Positions 10,178 through 18,380 of a stretch of DNA of 64,000 bases are shown here, one piece after another (the first letter of the stretch is position 1; every line of letters starts with the position of its first letter). The notes under the pieces were generated by a model. That model ran no database searches and was not told where the DNA came from. It saw nothing but the letters and a program-made list of their open reading frames with translations. Both the position numbers and the translations under genes were made by a program. Source of the stretch: Methylobacterium terrae (GTDB taxonomy: Bacteria; Pseudomonadota; Alphaproteobacteria; Rhizobiales; Beijerinckiaceae); contig NZ_CP029553.1 in NCBI RefSeq assembly GCF_003173755.1, positions 2,740,501-2,804,500 on the forward strand. The letters run 5' to 3'.

Positions 10178-11107
10178 TCACAGCACCCGCCGCGGATCGA
10201 GGGCGTCGCGCAGGCCGTCGCCGATGAAGTTGATCGACAGGACGGTCAGGAAGATCGCGGCGCCCGGGAACAAGGCCCAGTGCGGCGCCACGTCGAGGTG
10301 GTCCTTGGCGTCGTAGAGGAGCCGACCCCAGGTCGGGATGTCGGGCGGGAAGCCGAGGCCGAGGAACGACAGGGTCGATTCGGCGATGATCGCCGAGGAG
10401 ACCTCGATCGTCGCCGCGACGATGACGGGCCCGATCGCGTTCGGCAGGATGTGGCGGGTGACGAGGTGCCAGGCGGTCGCTCCCTGGGAGCGCGCGGCTT
10501 CCACGAATTCCTTCTCGCGCAGGGACAGGAACTGGGCCCGCACGAGGCGTGCCACCGGCATCCAGCGCAGGCCTCCGATCACCGCGACGATCATCACGAA
10601 CACGCCGCCCTCGACCCCGAAGACCTGCTTCAGCTGGTCGCGGAACAGGTAGATGATCAGGAGCAGGAGCGGCAGCTGCGGCAGCGACAGGAACAGGTCG
10701 GTCAGCCACATCAGGAAGGGGTCGAGGAAGCGGCGCGACATGCCGGCGAGCGCCCCCACCACCACGCCGACGAAGGTCGCTACCACCATGGCGGCGAAGC
10801 CGACAGCGAGCGAGATCCGCCCGCCGTAGATCATCCGGGCGAGCAGGTCCTGGCCGAGGTCGTCGGTGCCGAGGGGGTGGGCCCAGGACGGGCCCTGGAG
10901 CGTCGCCGCGAAGTCGATCTCGTCGATCGCCACCGGCCAGACCCAGCCGCCGACGAGGACCGCCAGCACCAGGAAGCCCAGCACCCCGACGCTGACGACG
11001 GCGAGGCGGTGGCGGCGGAAGCGCCGCCAGGTGTCCCGCCCCGAGCCCGCAGGCGCGGGCACCGGCGCCGCCTCAGCGGTAGGAGATGCGAGGGTCGAGC
11101 CAGCCAT
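10178..11107 (-). CDS. Peptide-type ABC transporter permease (DppC/GsiD-like)
   Basis: 309 residues with about six membrane helices. An N-terminal segment [19 protein letters not shown] precedes the first helix. The EAA loop is recognisable as [21 protein letters not shown]. The C-terminal [14 protein letters not shown] is the classic end of DppC-type permeases. The ATG at 11107 overlaps the preceding permease gene by 35 bp. A later start would shorten the overlap, but no better-placed ribosome site is obvious. It would pair with the DppB-like permease to form the channel. Confidence 0.92.
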   Translation of the reverse strand: MAGSTLASPTAEAAPVPAPAGSGRDTWRRFRRHRLAVVSVGVLGFLVLAVLVGGWVWPVAIDEIDFAATLQGPSWAHPLGTDDLGQDLLARMIYGGRISLAVGFAAMVVATFVGVVVGALAGMSRRFLDPFLMWLTDLFLSLPQLPLLLLIIYLFRDQLKQVFGVEGGVFVMIVAVIGGLRWMPVARLVRAQFLSLREKEFVEAARSQGATAWHLVTRHILPNAIGPVIVAATIEVSSAIIAESTLSFLGLGFPPDIPTWGRLLYDAKDHLDVAPHWALFPGAAIFLTVLSINFIGDGLRDALDPRRVL

Positions 11108-12032
11108 AGAGGAGGTCCGCGACGAGGTTGAACAGGACGACGAGGCAGGCGAACACGAAGGTGACGGCCATCACCACCGGGGTGTCGTTGGCGAGCATCG
11201 CGTTGATGAGGAGCGAGCCGATCCCCGGGATGCGGAAGATCTGCTCGGTGACGATGGCGCCGCCGAACACCGCCGGGATCTGGAGCGCCACCAGCGTCAC
11301 GACCGGGATCAGGGCGTTGCGGGCGATGTGGCGGACCGTGACGGTGCCGTCCGACAGGCCCTTCGCCCGGGCGGTGGTGACGTAGTCGAGGCGGGCGACG
11401 TCGAGCACCGAGGCGCGCACGTAGCGGGTGTAGGAGGCGGCCTGGAAGAAGCCCAGCACGCAGACCGGCATGATCGCCTGCCGCACGTGCTCCCAGGCCC
11501 AGCGCCAGCCCGTCGCGGAGATATCGGCCTGGTAGACGAAGGGCAGCCAGTCCAGCGTCAGGCTGAACAGCAGGATGAACAGGAGGCCGGTGAAGAAGGT
11601 CGGCAGCGAGAAGCCGACGAAGGCGAGCGTGTTCGCCACCTGGTCGAAGACCGAGTAGGGCCGGATCGCCGCCAGGATGCCGACCGGCACGGCGACGAGG
11701 AGGGCCAGCACCTGCGACGAGCCGACCACGAACAGGGTGGTCGGCAGGCGCTGGAGGATCAGTTCGTCGACGTCGACGCGGCTCGCGAACGAGAAGCCCC
11801 AGTCGCCCTGGAGCATCGCGGTGAGCCAGTGCAGGTAGCGCACCAGGATCGGGTCATCGAGGCCGAACTTCAGCCGCAGGGCCTCGCGCACCTCCGGCGG
11901 CACGTTCGGGTTGGTGGCGAGTTCGCCGAACGGATCGCCCGGCGCCAGCGCCAGCACCGTGAACAGGATCAGGCTGATCCCGATGAGGCTCGGGATCGCG
12001 ATGAGGAGGCGGCGGAGGAGATAGGCTCCCAT
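11073..12032 (-). CDS. Peptide-type ABC transporter permease (DppB/GsiC-like)
   Basis: 319 residues, six predicted helices. It opens MGAYLLRRLLIAIPSLIGI, then LAPGDPFGEL. The EAA motif reads TTARAKGLSDGTVTVRHIARN, and the protein ends [14 protein letters not shown] as DppB-type permeases do. It starts 10 bp after the binding-protein gene. It works with the DppC-like partner and the fused ATPase in inner-membrane uptake. Confidence 0.93.
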   Translation of the reverse strand: MGAYLLRRLLIAIPSLIGISLILFTVLALAPGDPFGELATNPNVPPEVREALRLKFGLDDPILVRYLHWLTAMLQGDWGFSFASRVDVDELILQRLPTTLFVVGSSQVLALLVAVPVGILAAIRPYSVFDQVANTLAFVGFSLPTFFTGLLFILLFSLTLDWLPFVYQADISATGWRWAWEHVRQAIMPVCVLGFFQAASYTRYVRASVLDVARLDYVTTARAKGLSDGTVTVRHIARNALIPVVTLVALQIPAVFGGAIVTEQIFRIPGIGSLLINAMLANDTPVVMAVTFVFACLVVLFNLVADLLYGWLDPRISYR

Positions 12033-12042
12033 CGGGGGTCCC

Positions 12043-13866
12043 TCACGCCTGCCGGTACCACTCGGCCAGGAAGGTCAGCGAGTTGTCCCAGCCGGTCGAG
12101 GGCGCCAGGAGCTTGCCGTTGACCGCCGAGACCTGGGCCCGGTGGAGGAGCGGCAGGACGTAGTCGGCCACCACGAGGTCGTTCATCTTGACGAACAGGG
12201 CGGCGCGCTTGACGAGGTCGAGCTCGCCCTGCGCCGCGCGGTAGGCGGCATCGACTTCCGGGTTCTGCATCCGGCAGATGTTGCGGCCCTGCCACTTGTT
12301 GGCCTTGGTGGCGGCCTCCCAGGAGACGTATTGCAGGGCGAACACCGCCGGGTCGGCCTGCGTCATGTTCCAGGTATACATCTCCATGTCGGCGTAGAAA
12401 TGCGGATAGGTATCCGGGTTCGCCACGTCGGAGGAGAAGAACACCGAGCCGGGGATCGACTTCAGCTCCATGTCGATGCCGGCCTTCTGGGCGGCCTGCT
12501 TGATGATCGCCTGGGTCTTCTGGCGCGGTGCGTTGATCGAGGTCTGGAAGACGAATTTCAGCTTCTTGCCGTCCTTGGCGCGGATGCCGTCGCCGCCCTT
12601 CTTCCAGCCTGCGTCTTCGAGGATCTGCGCCGCCTTGTCGGGCTCGAAGGCGAAGGAGGTGGTCTTCGAGACGAAGGGGGCAGGGCCGTTGAAGACGTTG
12701 GCGGTGGCCCGCCCCGTGCGGCCGTAGATGTATTGCTGGATCGCCGCCCGGTTGACGAGCAGGTTCATCGCCTTGCGCACCGCCGGATCCGAGAAGGCCG
12801 GGTGCTTGGTCTTGAGCGAGGCGCGCTCGCCGTCGATCTCGACGTTCGGGTCGGTGGCGTTGAGGAGCAGGAACTCGAGGTTGCCGCCGTACTCCATCGT
12901 GACCCGGCCCTTGCCCTCGGCCTCGAGCCGCTTGAGGATCTCGTCCTCGACCTGCATGTTCCAGGCGTAGTCGTACTCGGCGGTCTGGAGCACGGCGCGG
13001 GCGGCCGAGACCGCGTCGCCGCCGCCCTTCATCTCGATCGAGTCGAAGAACGGCCGGTTCGGCACGTGGTAATCCGGGTTGCGCACGCCGCGCAGGATGT
13101 CGCCGGGGCGGAACTCGCTGAACTTGTAGGGACCGGTGCCGACGGGCGCCAGGTTCGCCGGCGCGTCGCGGGACTTGTCGCCGGTGTAATCCGCGAAAAC
13201 GTGCTTGGGGATGACCATCCCGGCGCTCGACACGAAGGCGTCGGCCCAGAACGGCGTCGGCTCCTTGAAAGACAGCTTCACCGTGAGGTCGTCGACCTTC
13301 TCGACCTTGACGTTGACGTAGCTGCCGCCGGTGACCGCGGCGGTGGCCGGGTTGGCGGCGTACTCGGCGGTGAACACCACGTCGTCGGCGGTGAAGGGCT
13401 TGCCGTCGTGCCACTTCACGTTGGGCTTGAGCTTCCAGGTCACCGAGCGGCCGTCGGCGGCCACACCGCCATTATCCTTCGACGGGATCTCGGCGGCGAG
13501 GATCGGGAACAGGTTGCCCTCGGCGTCCCAGGCCGCCAGCGGCTCGTAGAAGATGCGCGAGCCTTCCTGGTCCTTGGTGCCGATGGCGAAGTGCGGGTTG
13601 ATCAGGGTGGCGGCCTGCCAGAACAGCAGCTTCAGCGGCCCGCCACCGCCGGCCTTGCCCGGCTTGTAGGCGTCCCGCAGGGGGTTGGCCGCGAAGGCGA
13701 CGCCGTTCTGGGCCAGCATCATCCCGGCCATCGGGGCGGAGAGGCCGAGCGCCAGCATCCGGCCGACGAAGCCGCGCCGCGACAGGCCCCCGTCCTTCAC
13801 CTCGCCGATCAGGGTGCGCAGCTCATGCTCGGTCACGTCATGCTCGGTTACGCCGCGCTCGGTCAT
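12043..13866 (-). CDS. Extracellular solute-binding protein, family 5 (Tat-exported)
   Basis: 607 residues. Family 5 periplasmic binding proteins capture peptides, opines, nickel or related ligands. A twin-arginine signal, SRRGFVGRMLALGLS, lies at about residues 25-40, preceded by a cytosolic leader with the repeat TEHDVTEHE. Family features include VTWKLKPNVKWHDGKPFTAD and GTGPYKFSEF. I chose ATG 13866, behind AAGGGTG. An in-frame ATG at 13908 would add 14 residues and has no better site. It is the first gene of the ABC operon and faces the divergent M20 hydrolase. Confidence 0.9.
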   Translation of the reverse strand: MTERGVTEHDVTEHELRTLIGEVKDGGLSRRGFVGRMLALGLSAPMAGMMLAQNGVAFAANPLRDAYKPGKAGGGGPLKLLFWQAATLINPHFAIGTKDQEGSRIFYEPLAAWDAEGNLFPILAAEIPSKDNGGVAADGRSVTWKLKPNVKWHDGKPFTADDVVFTAEYAANPATAAVTGGSYVNVKVEKVDDLTVKLSFKEPTPFWADAFVSSAGMVIPKHVFADYTGDKSRDAPANLAPVGTGPYKFSEFRPGDILRGVRNPDYHVPNRPFFDSIEMKGGGDAVSAARAVLQTAEYDYAWNMQVEDEILKRLEAEGKGRVTMEYGGNLEFLLLNATDPNVEIDGERASLKTKHPAFSDPAVRKAMNLLVNRAAIQQYIYGRTGRATANVFNGPAPFVSKTTSFAFEPDKAAQILEDAGWKKGGDGIRAKDGKKLKFVFQTSINAPRQKTQAIIKQAAQKAGIDMELKSIPGSVFFSSDVANPDTYPHFYADMEMYTWNMTQADPAVFALQYVSWEAATKANKWQGRNICRMQNPEVDAAYRAAQGELDLVKRAALFVKMNDLVVADYVLPLLHRAQVSAVNGKLLAPSTGWDNSLTFLAEWYRQA

Positions 13867-13960
13867 GGACAAACACCCTTCTGGCTGGCCTCTGGCGGCC
13901 GTCAGCATCGCGCCCGCCGCGAGTCCTTACAAGCGGCCAGACACCGTTCAGCACCACAGA

Positions 13961-13970
13961 TTAGCGCTAA
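13961..13970. promoter_or_regulatory. Perfect 10-bp palindrome in divergent promoter region
   Basis: TTAGCGCTAA lies in the 278-bp gap between the ABC importer operon and the M20 hydrolase gene, in a locally AT-richer patch. It could be half of a regulator site that serves both directions. A 10-bp palindrome alone is weak evidence. Confidence 0.25.
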
Positions 13971-14144
13971 CGGAGCGACGATAGGCAAAGCCCGGGCCAT
14001 TCCCGCGGCACCGGCGGGCCGCGTTCGAGCCATTCCGGCGGCGCGCGCCACGTCCGCTCCCGCCGCGCTTGAGCCGGCCCACCGCCTGCATGAGGCTGCG
14101 GCGCAAGGCGGCCCGTCTTCGGGCCCGTACGGGAGGGGAACCCC

Positions 14145-15563
14145 ATGGACAACCGCAACGCCGTGTGGCGCCAGGTCGACGCCCACAAGGACCGGCTGAT
14201 CGCCCTCTCCGACGAGGTCTGGGGCACCCCGGAGGTCTGCTACACGGAGGAGCGCTCGGCCGCGTCCCACGCCGCCGAGCTGCGCCACCAGGGCTTTCGC
14301 GTGACGGAGGGCGCCGCCGGCATCCCGACGGCGGTCGTCGGCGAGGCCGGGGAGGGCGGTCCGGTGATCGCGTTCCTGGGCGAATACGACGCGCTGCCGG
14401 GCCTGAGCCAGGAGGCGGGCGTCGCCGCCCATACCCCCGTCGAGCAGGGCGGCCACGGCCATGGATGCGGGCACAACCTGCTCGGTTCGGCGGCACTGCT
14501 CGCCGCCACCGCCCTGAAGGACTGGCTCGCGGAAGCCGGATTGCCCGGCCGCGTGCGCTATTACGGCTGCCCGGCGGAGGAGGGCGGGGCGGCCAAGGCC
14601 TTCATGGTGCGCGAGGGCCTGTTCTCGGATGCCGACGCGGCGGTCACCTGGCACCCGTCGAGCTTCTGGGAGGTCTCGCCGCCGCTCTCGCTCGCCAACA
14701 CCCGGGCCGATTTCGTGTTCACCGGCCGCGCCTCGCACGCGGCGGCAGCGCCCCATCTCGGCCGCTCGGCCCTCGACGCGGTCGAATTGATGAATGTCGG
14801 CGTGAACTACATGCGCGAGCACATGCCGAGCGACGCGCGGGTGCACTACGCCTATCTCGACACCGGCGGCATCGCCCCGAACGTCGTCCAGGCCCATGCC
14901 CGGGTGCGCTACTCGATCCGCGCCCGCGACCTGCCGGGCATGCGCGACCTCGTCGCCCGCGTGCGCAGGATCGCCGAGGGCGCGGCGCTGATGACCGAGA
15001 CCACGGTGGAGATGCGCATCGTCAGCGCGGTCTCGAACCTCGTCGGCAACACGGCCCTGGAGGAGGCCCTGCACGGGGTGATGGAGGACCTGGGCGCGCC
15101 ACACTTCGACGAGGCCGACCGCGCCTTCGCGAGGGAGATCCAGGGCACGCTGACCCCGCAGGACATCGCGGCGGTCTACCGCACCATCGGGCTGCCGGTG
15201 ACGGACGCGCCGCTCGCCGACTTCCTGGTGCCGCGCGATGCCCGCCGCAACCCGGCGATCGGCTCGACCGATGTCGGCGACGTGAGCTGGGTGGTGCCGA
15301 CGGTGCAGGCCCACGCCCCGACGGTGGCGGTCGGCACGCCGTTCCACACCTGGCAGGTGGTGGCGCAGGGCAAGACGCCGGCGGCCCACAAGGCGATGGT
15401 GCAGGTGGCGAAAGCCATGGCGGCGCTCGGCGCCCGGCTCGCCACCGACGAGGGCCTGCGCGAGGCCGCCAAGGCCGACCTCAGGGCCCGCACCGGGCCG
15501 GAGGGCTACGTCTCGCCCCTGCCGGCGGAGGTGCAGCCGCCGCTGACGATGTCGGTCGGGTGA
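14145..15563 (+). CDS. M20 family amidohydrolase (AbgB-like)
   Basis: 472 residues. It matches M20 metallopeptidases of the aminobenzoyl-glutamate utilisation B type, which hydrolyse N-acyl or peptide amides with bound metal. Seen: FLGEYDALPGL, the metal-binding GHGHGCGHNLLG, the glutamate pair in CPAEEGG, and the dimerisation-domain stretch FVFTGRASHAAAAPH. The late GSTDVGDVSWVVPT segment is typical. The ATG at 14145 follows GGGAGGGGAACCCC. It is divergent from the peptide-type ABC importer, which suggests that the transporter supplies its substrate. The actual amide is unknown. Confidence 0.88.
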   Translation: MDNRNAVWRQVDAHKDRLIALSDEVWGTPEVCYTEERSAASHAAELRHQGFRVTEGAAGIPTAVVGEAGEGGPVIAFLGEYDALPGLSQEAGVAAHTPVEQGGHGHGCGHNLLGSAALLAATALKDWLAEAGLPGRVRYYGCPAEEGGAAKAFMVREGLFSDADAAVTWHPSSFWEVSPPLSLANTRADFVFTGRASHAAAAPHLGRSALDAVELMNVGVNYMREHMPSDARVHYAYLDTGGIAPNVVQAHARVRYSIRARDLPGMRDLVARVRRIAEGAALMTETTVEMRIVSAVSNLVGNTALEEALHGVMEDLGAPHFDEADRAFAREIQGTLTPQDIAAVYRTIGLPVTDAPLADFLVPRDARRNPAIGSTDVGDVSWVVPTVQAHAPTVAVGTPFHTWQVVAQGKTPAAHKAMVQVAKAMAALGARLATDEGLREAAKADLRARTGPEGYVSPLPAEVQPPLTMSVG

Positions 15564-15575
15564 GGAGCGCCGGAC

Positions 15576-15603
15576 CGGGGGCCTCGCCGCGGCGGGGCCC
15601 CCG
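15576..15603. terminator. Hairpin between convergent M20 and pheA genes
   Basis: CGGGGGCC (15576-15583) pairs with GGCCCCCG (15596-15603) between two convergent stops, with no T-run. It is probably a bidirectional stop, but without a poly-T tail the call is tentative. Confidence 0.45.
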
Positions 15604-15609
15604 CGCCGG

Positions 15610-16485
15610 TCACTCCGCCGGCGGCCGGGCGCTCTCCCGGAACGGATGCGCCGGATAGGTCCCGATGATCCGCAGCGCACTCGAGAAGTAGCCGAGCTCG
15701 TCCAGCGCCCGGCGCAAGCCCGGCTCCTCCGGGTGGCCGTCGACCTCGGCGTAGAACTGGGTCGCGGTGAACTGGCCCTCGACCATGTAGCTCTCGAGCT
15801 TGGTCATGTTGACGCCGTTCGTCGCGAAGCCGCCGAGCGCCTTGTAGAGCGCCGCCGGGATGTTGCGGACCCGGAACATGAAGCTCGTCACCGTCGGGCC
15901 GCTCCCCATCGCCGGCACCGCCGGCTCGCGGGAGAGCACGACGAAGCGGGTGGTGTTGTGCTCCTCGTCCTCGACGTTCTCGGCCAGGATGGAGAGGCCG
16001 TAGATCTCGGCGGCGAGCCGCGGCGAGAGCGAGGCGCGGGTGCGGTCGCCGGCCTCGGCGACCTGGCGGGCGGCGCCGGCGGTGTCGGGCGCGACGACCG
16101 CCTTGAGCCCGAGGCGCCGGATGATCTTGCGGCACTGGCCGAGCGCGTGGACGTGGCTGTGGACGGTGCGGATCTCCTCCAGCGACACGCCCGGCAGGGC
16201 CATGAGCTGGAAGCGGATCGGCAGGAACTGCTCGCCGATGATGTGCAGCCCCGAGGCCGGCAGCATGTGGTGGATGTCGGCGACGCGGCCGGCGATCGAG
16301 TTCTCGATCGGGATCATGCCGAGCGCCGCCGAGCCGTCCTGCACCGCCGTCAGCGCGTCCTCGAAGGTGGCGCAGGGCAAGGGCGTCCAGTCCGGATAGG
16401 CATCGTTGATGATGATGTGCGAGTTGGCGCCGGGCTCGCCCTGGTAGGAGATCGTTCGGTTCATCGTCGGGGCCTTCGGGGACAT
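15610..16485 (-). CDS. pheA: Prephenate dehydratase
   Basis: 291 residues, monofunctional. It converts prephenate to phenylpyruvate in phenylalanine synthesis. The PDT domain starts ISYQGEPGANSH and includes IPIENSIAGRV and the catalytic NTTRFVVLSRE. The ACT regulatory domain begins near residue 200 (GALYKALGGF-like, then NGVNMTKLES), where phenylalanine would bind for feedback control. The ATG at 16485 overlaps the kdsB stop (ATGA), which implies coupling. The internal ATG at 16464 (MNRTISYQG) matches the family's usual N-terminus and is a plausible alternative. Confidence 0.93.
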   Translation of the reverse strand: MSPKAPTMNRTISYQGEPGANSHIIINDAYPDWTPLPCATFEDALTAVQDGSAALGMIPIENSIAGRVADIHHMLPASGLHIIGEQFLPIRFQLMALPGVSLEEIRTVHSHVHALGQCRKIIRRLGLKAVVAPDTAGAARQVAEAGDRTRASLSPRLAAEIYGLSILAENVEDEEHNTTRFVVLSREPAVPAMGSGPTVTSFMFRVRNIPAALYKALGGFATNGVNMTKLESYMVEGQFTATQFYAEVDGHPEEPGLRRALDELGYFSSALRIIGTYPAHPFRESARPPAE

Positions 16486-17228
16486 CAGTTCAGGCGCCGG
16501 GCGGCCAGGATGGCGCGGGCGCGCTCGAGGTCGTGCGGCGTGTCGACGCCGAGGGGGACGTCGTCGACCACGACCGCGTCGATCCGCATCCCGGCCTCCA
16601 GCGCGCGCAGCTGCTCGAGCTTCTCGCGCAGCTCCAGCGGGCTCGGCGGCAGGGCGACGAAGCGTTCGAGCGCCCGGCGGCGATAGGCGTAGAGCCCGAT
16701 ATGGTGGAGGAGGGGCCCGTCGCCGTACGGCGCCGTGGCGCGGGTGAAGTAGAGCGCCCGCAGCCGGCCGGGCGCGACCTCGGAGCCGACGAGCTTGACG
16801 ACGCTCGGCTCGGTGCGCTCCTCGGGCCGGGTGATGACCGCGCAGAGCGTCGCGATGTCGACCGCCCGGTCGGCGAGGGGCGCCACCGCGGCGGCGATCG
16901 CCGCGGGGTCGATGGTCGGCAGGTCGCCCTGGACGTTCACCACCACGTCGTGGCGCCCCTCGGGGTCGATCGCCTCCAGGGCCTCGGCGAGGCGGTCCGA
17001 GCCGGACGGGTGGTCGGGCCGGGTCATCACCGCGAGCCCGCCCGCCGCCTCCACCGCCTGCACGATGGCGGGCGTGTCGGTGCAGACCACCACCGGGCCG
17101 ATGCCCGCTTCCATCGCCCGGCGCCAGACATGCACGATCATCGGCGCGCCGGCGATGTCGGCCAGCGGCTTCTCGGGCAGGCGGGTCGCCGCGAGGCGGG
17201 CGGGGATCAGGACGAGCGGATCGGACAT
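16485..17228 (-). CDS. kdsB: 3-deoxy-manno-octulosonate cytidylyltransferase
   Basis: 247 residues. It activates KDO with CTP for lipopolysaccharide inner-core synthesis. Diagnostic: [20 protein letters not shown] at the N-terminus, [14 protein letters not shown], and [16 protein letters not shown], with [18 protein letters not shown] near the end. The ATG at 17228 gives the family's standard start ([11 protein letters not shown]). The open frame extends about 65 codons upstream, but that part is repetitive and unlike the family. It forms a two-gene unit with pheA. Confidence 0.94.
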   Translation of the reverse strand: MSDPLVLIPARLAATRLPEKPLADIAGAPMIVHVWRRAMEAGIGPVVVCTDTPAIVQAVEAAGGLAVMTRPDHPSGSDRLAEALEAIDPEGRHDVVVNVQGDLPTIDPAAIAAAVAPLADRAVDIATLCAVITRPEERTEPSVVKLVGSEVAPGRLRALYFTRATAPYGDGPLLHHIGLYAYRRRALERFVALPPSPLELREKLEQLRALEAGMRIDAVVVDDVPLGVDTPHDLERARAILAARRLN

Positions 17229-17234
17229 GCGGCG

Positions 17235-17282
17235 GGATTCTGGCTGTGCGGGAATCTGGCTGTGCGGGAATCTGTCTGTGGA
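17235..17282. repeat. 16-bp tandem repeat, three units
   Basis: Three near-identical 16-bp units (core GGAATCTGGCTGTGCG) lie directly upstream of the kdsB start. A second short tandem repeat (13-bp unit GGCAGGGCACCGA) lies at 17361-17385. Both are in the kdsB/cytochrome intergenic space and could vary in copy number by slippage. Confidence 0.7.
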
Positions 17283-17573
17283 TGATGGATCGTCCGGCAA
17301 GCCGCGGCTCTTAGCAGCGCGGGCCGGGCTTGTCATGACGGCTGACCGCCAGGACACCGGGGCAGGGCACCGAGGCAGGGCACCGGGCCAGTCCTCGGGG
17401 CCGGGCACCGTGGCACGGTCCACACGCCGGCGCTCTGCGACGAACCGACGATGTTTAGAGCCATTGTCAACGGTGTCGCAGAACGGCTAAGCACCGGCGG
17501 ATTGTCAGAGCGGCGCGGCGCCGGGCCGCGCCTCGACCCGCCCCTGCTCACCGGAGCATCGGAGCTGCCGAGA
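17283..17573. other. Divergent intergenic region of kdsB and cytochrome c gene
   Basis: The full gap between the two start codons is 345 bp and carries the tandem repeats noted separately. The part at 17450-17500 is less GC-rich and is the likely promoter area for the cytochrome gene. No small gene with a convincing ribosome site is visible. Confidence 0.5.
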
Positions 17574-18113
17574 ATGGATTCCTTCGAGCTTAACAAGATC
17601 GCCGGCGCAGTGCTCGGCGCCCTGCTCCTCGCGATGGGGACGGGGTTCCTGGCCGAGTTGATCTACAAGCCGAAGCCGGCCGGAGATCGCGGCTACGCGC
17701 TGCCGGCCGCCGAGGAGAATGCCGGCGCCGCGGCGCCGGCGGCCGCCAAGGAGGAGCCGCTGCCCGTGCGGCTCGCGAGCGCCGACGCCGCCAAGGGCCA
17801 GGCCGCCGCCAAGAAGTGCATGGCCTGCCACAGCTTCGAGAAGGGCGGCCCGAACAAGGTCGGCCCCGACCTGTACGGCATCGTCGAGCGCCCGAAGGGC
17901 AGCCACGAAGGCTTCAACTACTCCGCGGCCATGAAGGCCAAGGGCGGCAACTGGACCTACGACGACCTCGACCACTTCCTCCACGCCCCGAAGCAGTACG
18001 TGCAGGGCACGATCATGGCCTTCGCGGGCGTGCCGTCGGGTGCCGAGCGGGCCGACATCCTGGCCTATCTCAAGACCTTGTCCGAGAAGCCGGTCGACTT
18101 CCCGAAGCCCTGA
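17574..18113 (+). CDS. Membrane-anchored cytochrome c (CycM-like)
   Basis: 179 residues. An uncleaved N-terminal helix (about 10-28, AGAVLGALLLAMGTGFLAEL) anchors a class I cytochrome c. The heme site is CMACH at about residues 83-87, and the distal methionine is probably in GTIMAFAGV. The layout matches CycM of rhizobia, which carries electrons from the bc1 complex to terminal oxidase. The ATG at 17574 was chosen because MDSFELNKIAGA is the family's start; the frame extends 41 codons upstream without similarity. It is divergent from kdsB and followed by a strong hairpin. Confidence 0.9.
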   Translation: MDSFELNKIAGAVLGALLLAMGTGFLAELIYKPKPAGDRGYALPAAEENAGAAAPAAAKEEPLPVRLASADAAKGQAAAKKCMACHSFEKGGPNKVGPDLYGIVERPKGSHEGFNYSAAMKAKGGNWTYDDLDHFLHAPKQYVQGTIMAFAGVPSGAERADILAYLKTLSEKPVDFPKP

Positions 18114-18135
18114 CCGGCTTGCCGGAACCGCGAGA

Positions 18136-18173
18136 GACGGGAAAGGCCGGGCGTGAGCCCGGCCTTTCCCGTC
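18136..18173 (+). terminator. Hairpin after cytochrome c gene
   Basis: A perfect 17-bp stem (18136-18152 with 18157-18173, GTGA loop) lies 22 bp after the stop. No T-run follows, but the stability and position support termination. The next ~90 bp share words (CCCGGCGGGCGG, GTCCGGGGAAACCCGC) with the intergenic region at 41690-41850. Confidence 0.6.
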
Positions 18174-18380
18174 TGGGGTGGGGCTCCGCGGCCAAGGCAA
18201 GAGGCATGGGAGATCTCCTCTCCCGGCGGGCGGCAGGGCTGTCCGGGGAAACCCGCGCCCGTCATTTTCATGAACCACCCCGCATCCGCCGCCTGCGCCG
18301 ACGCGCCCGGGTTGGCGGAGCCGCACCCCGCGACCTAGAACGGTGGGCAGAGACCTGTTTCCACCGGAGGATCGCCCCGC

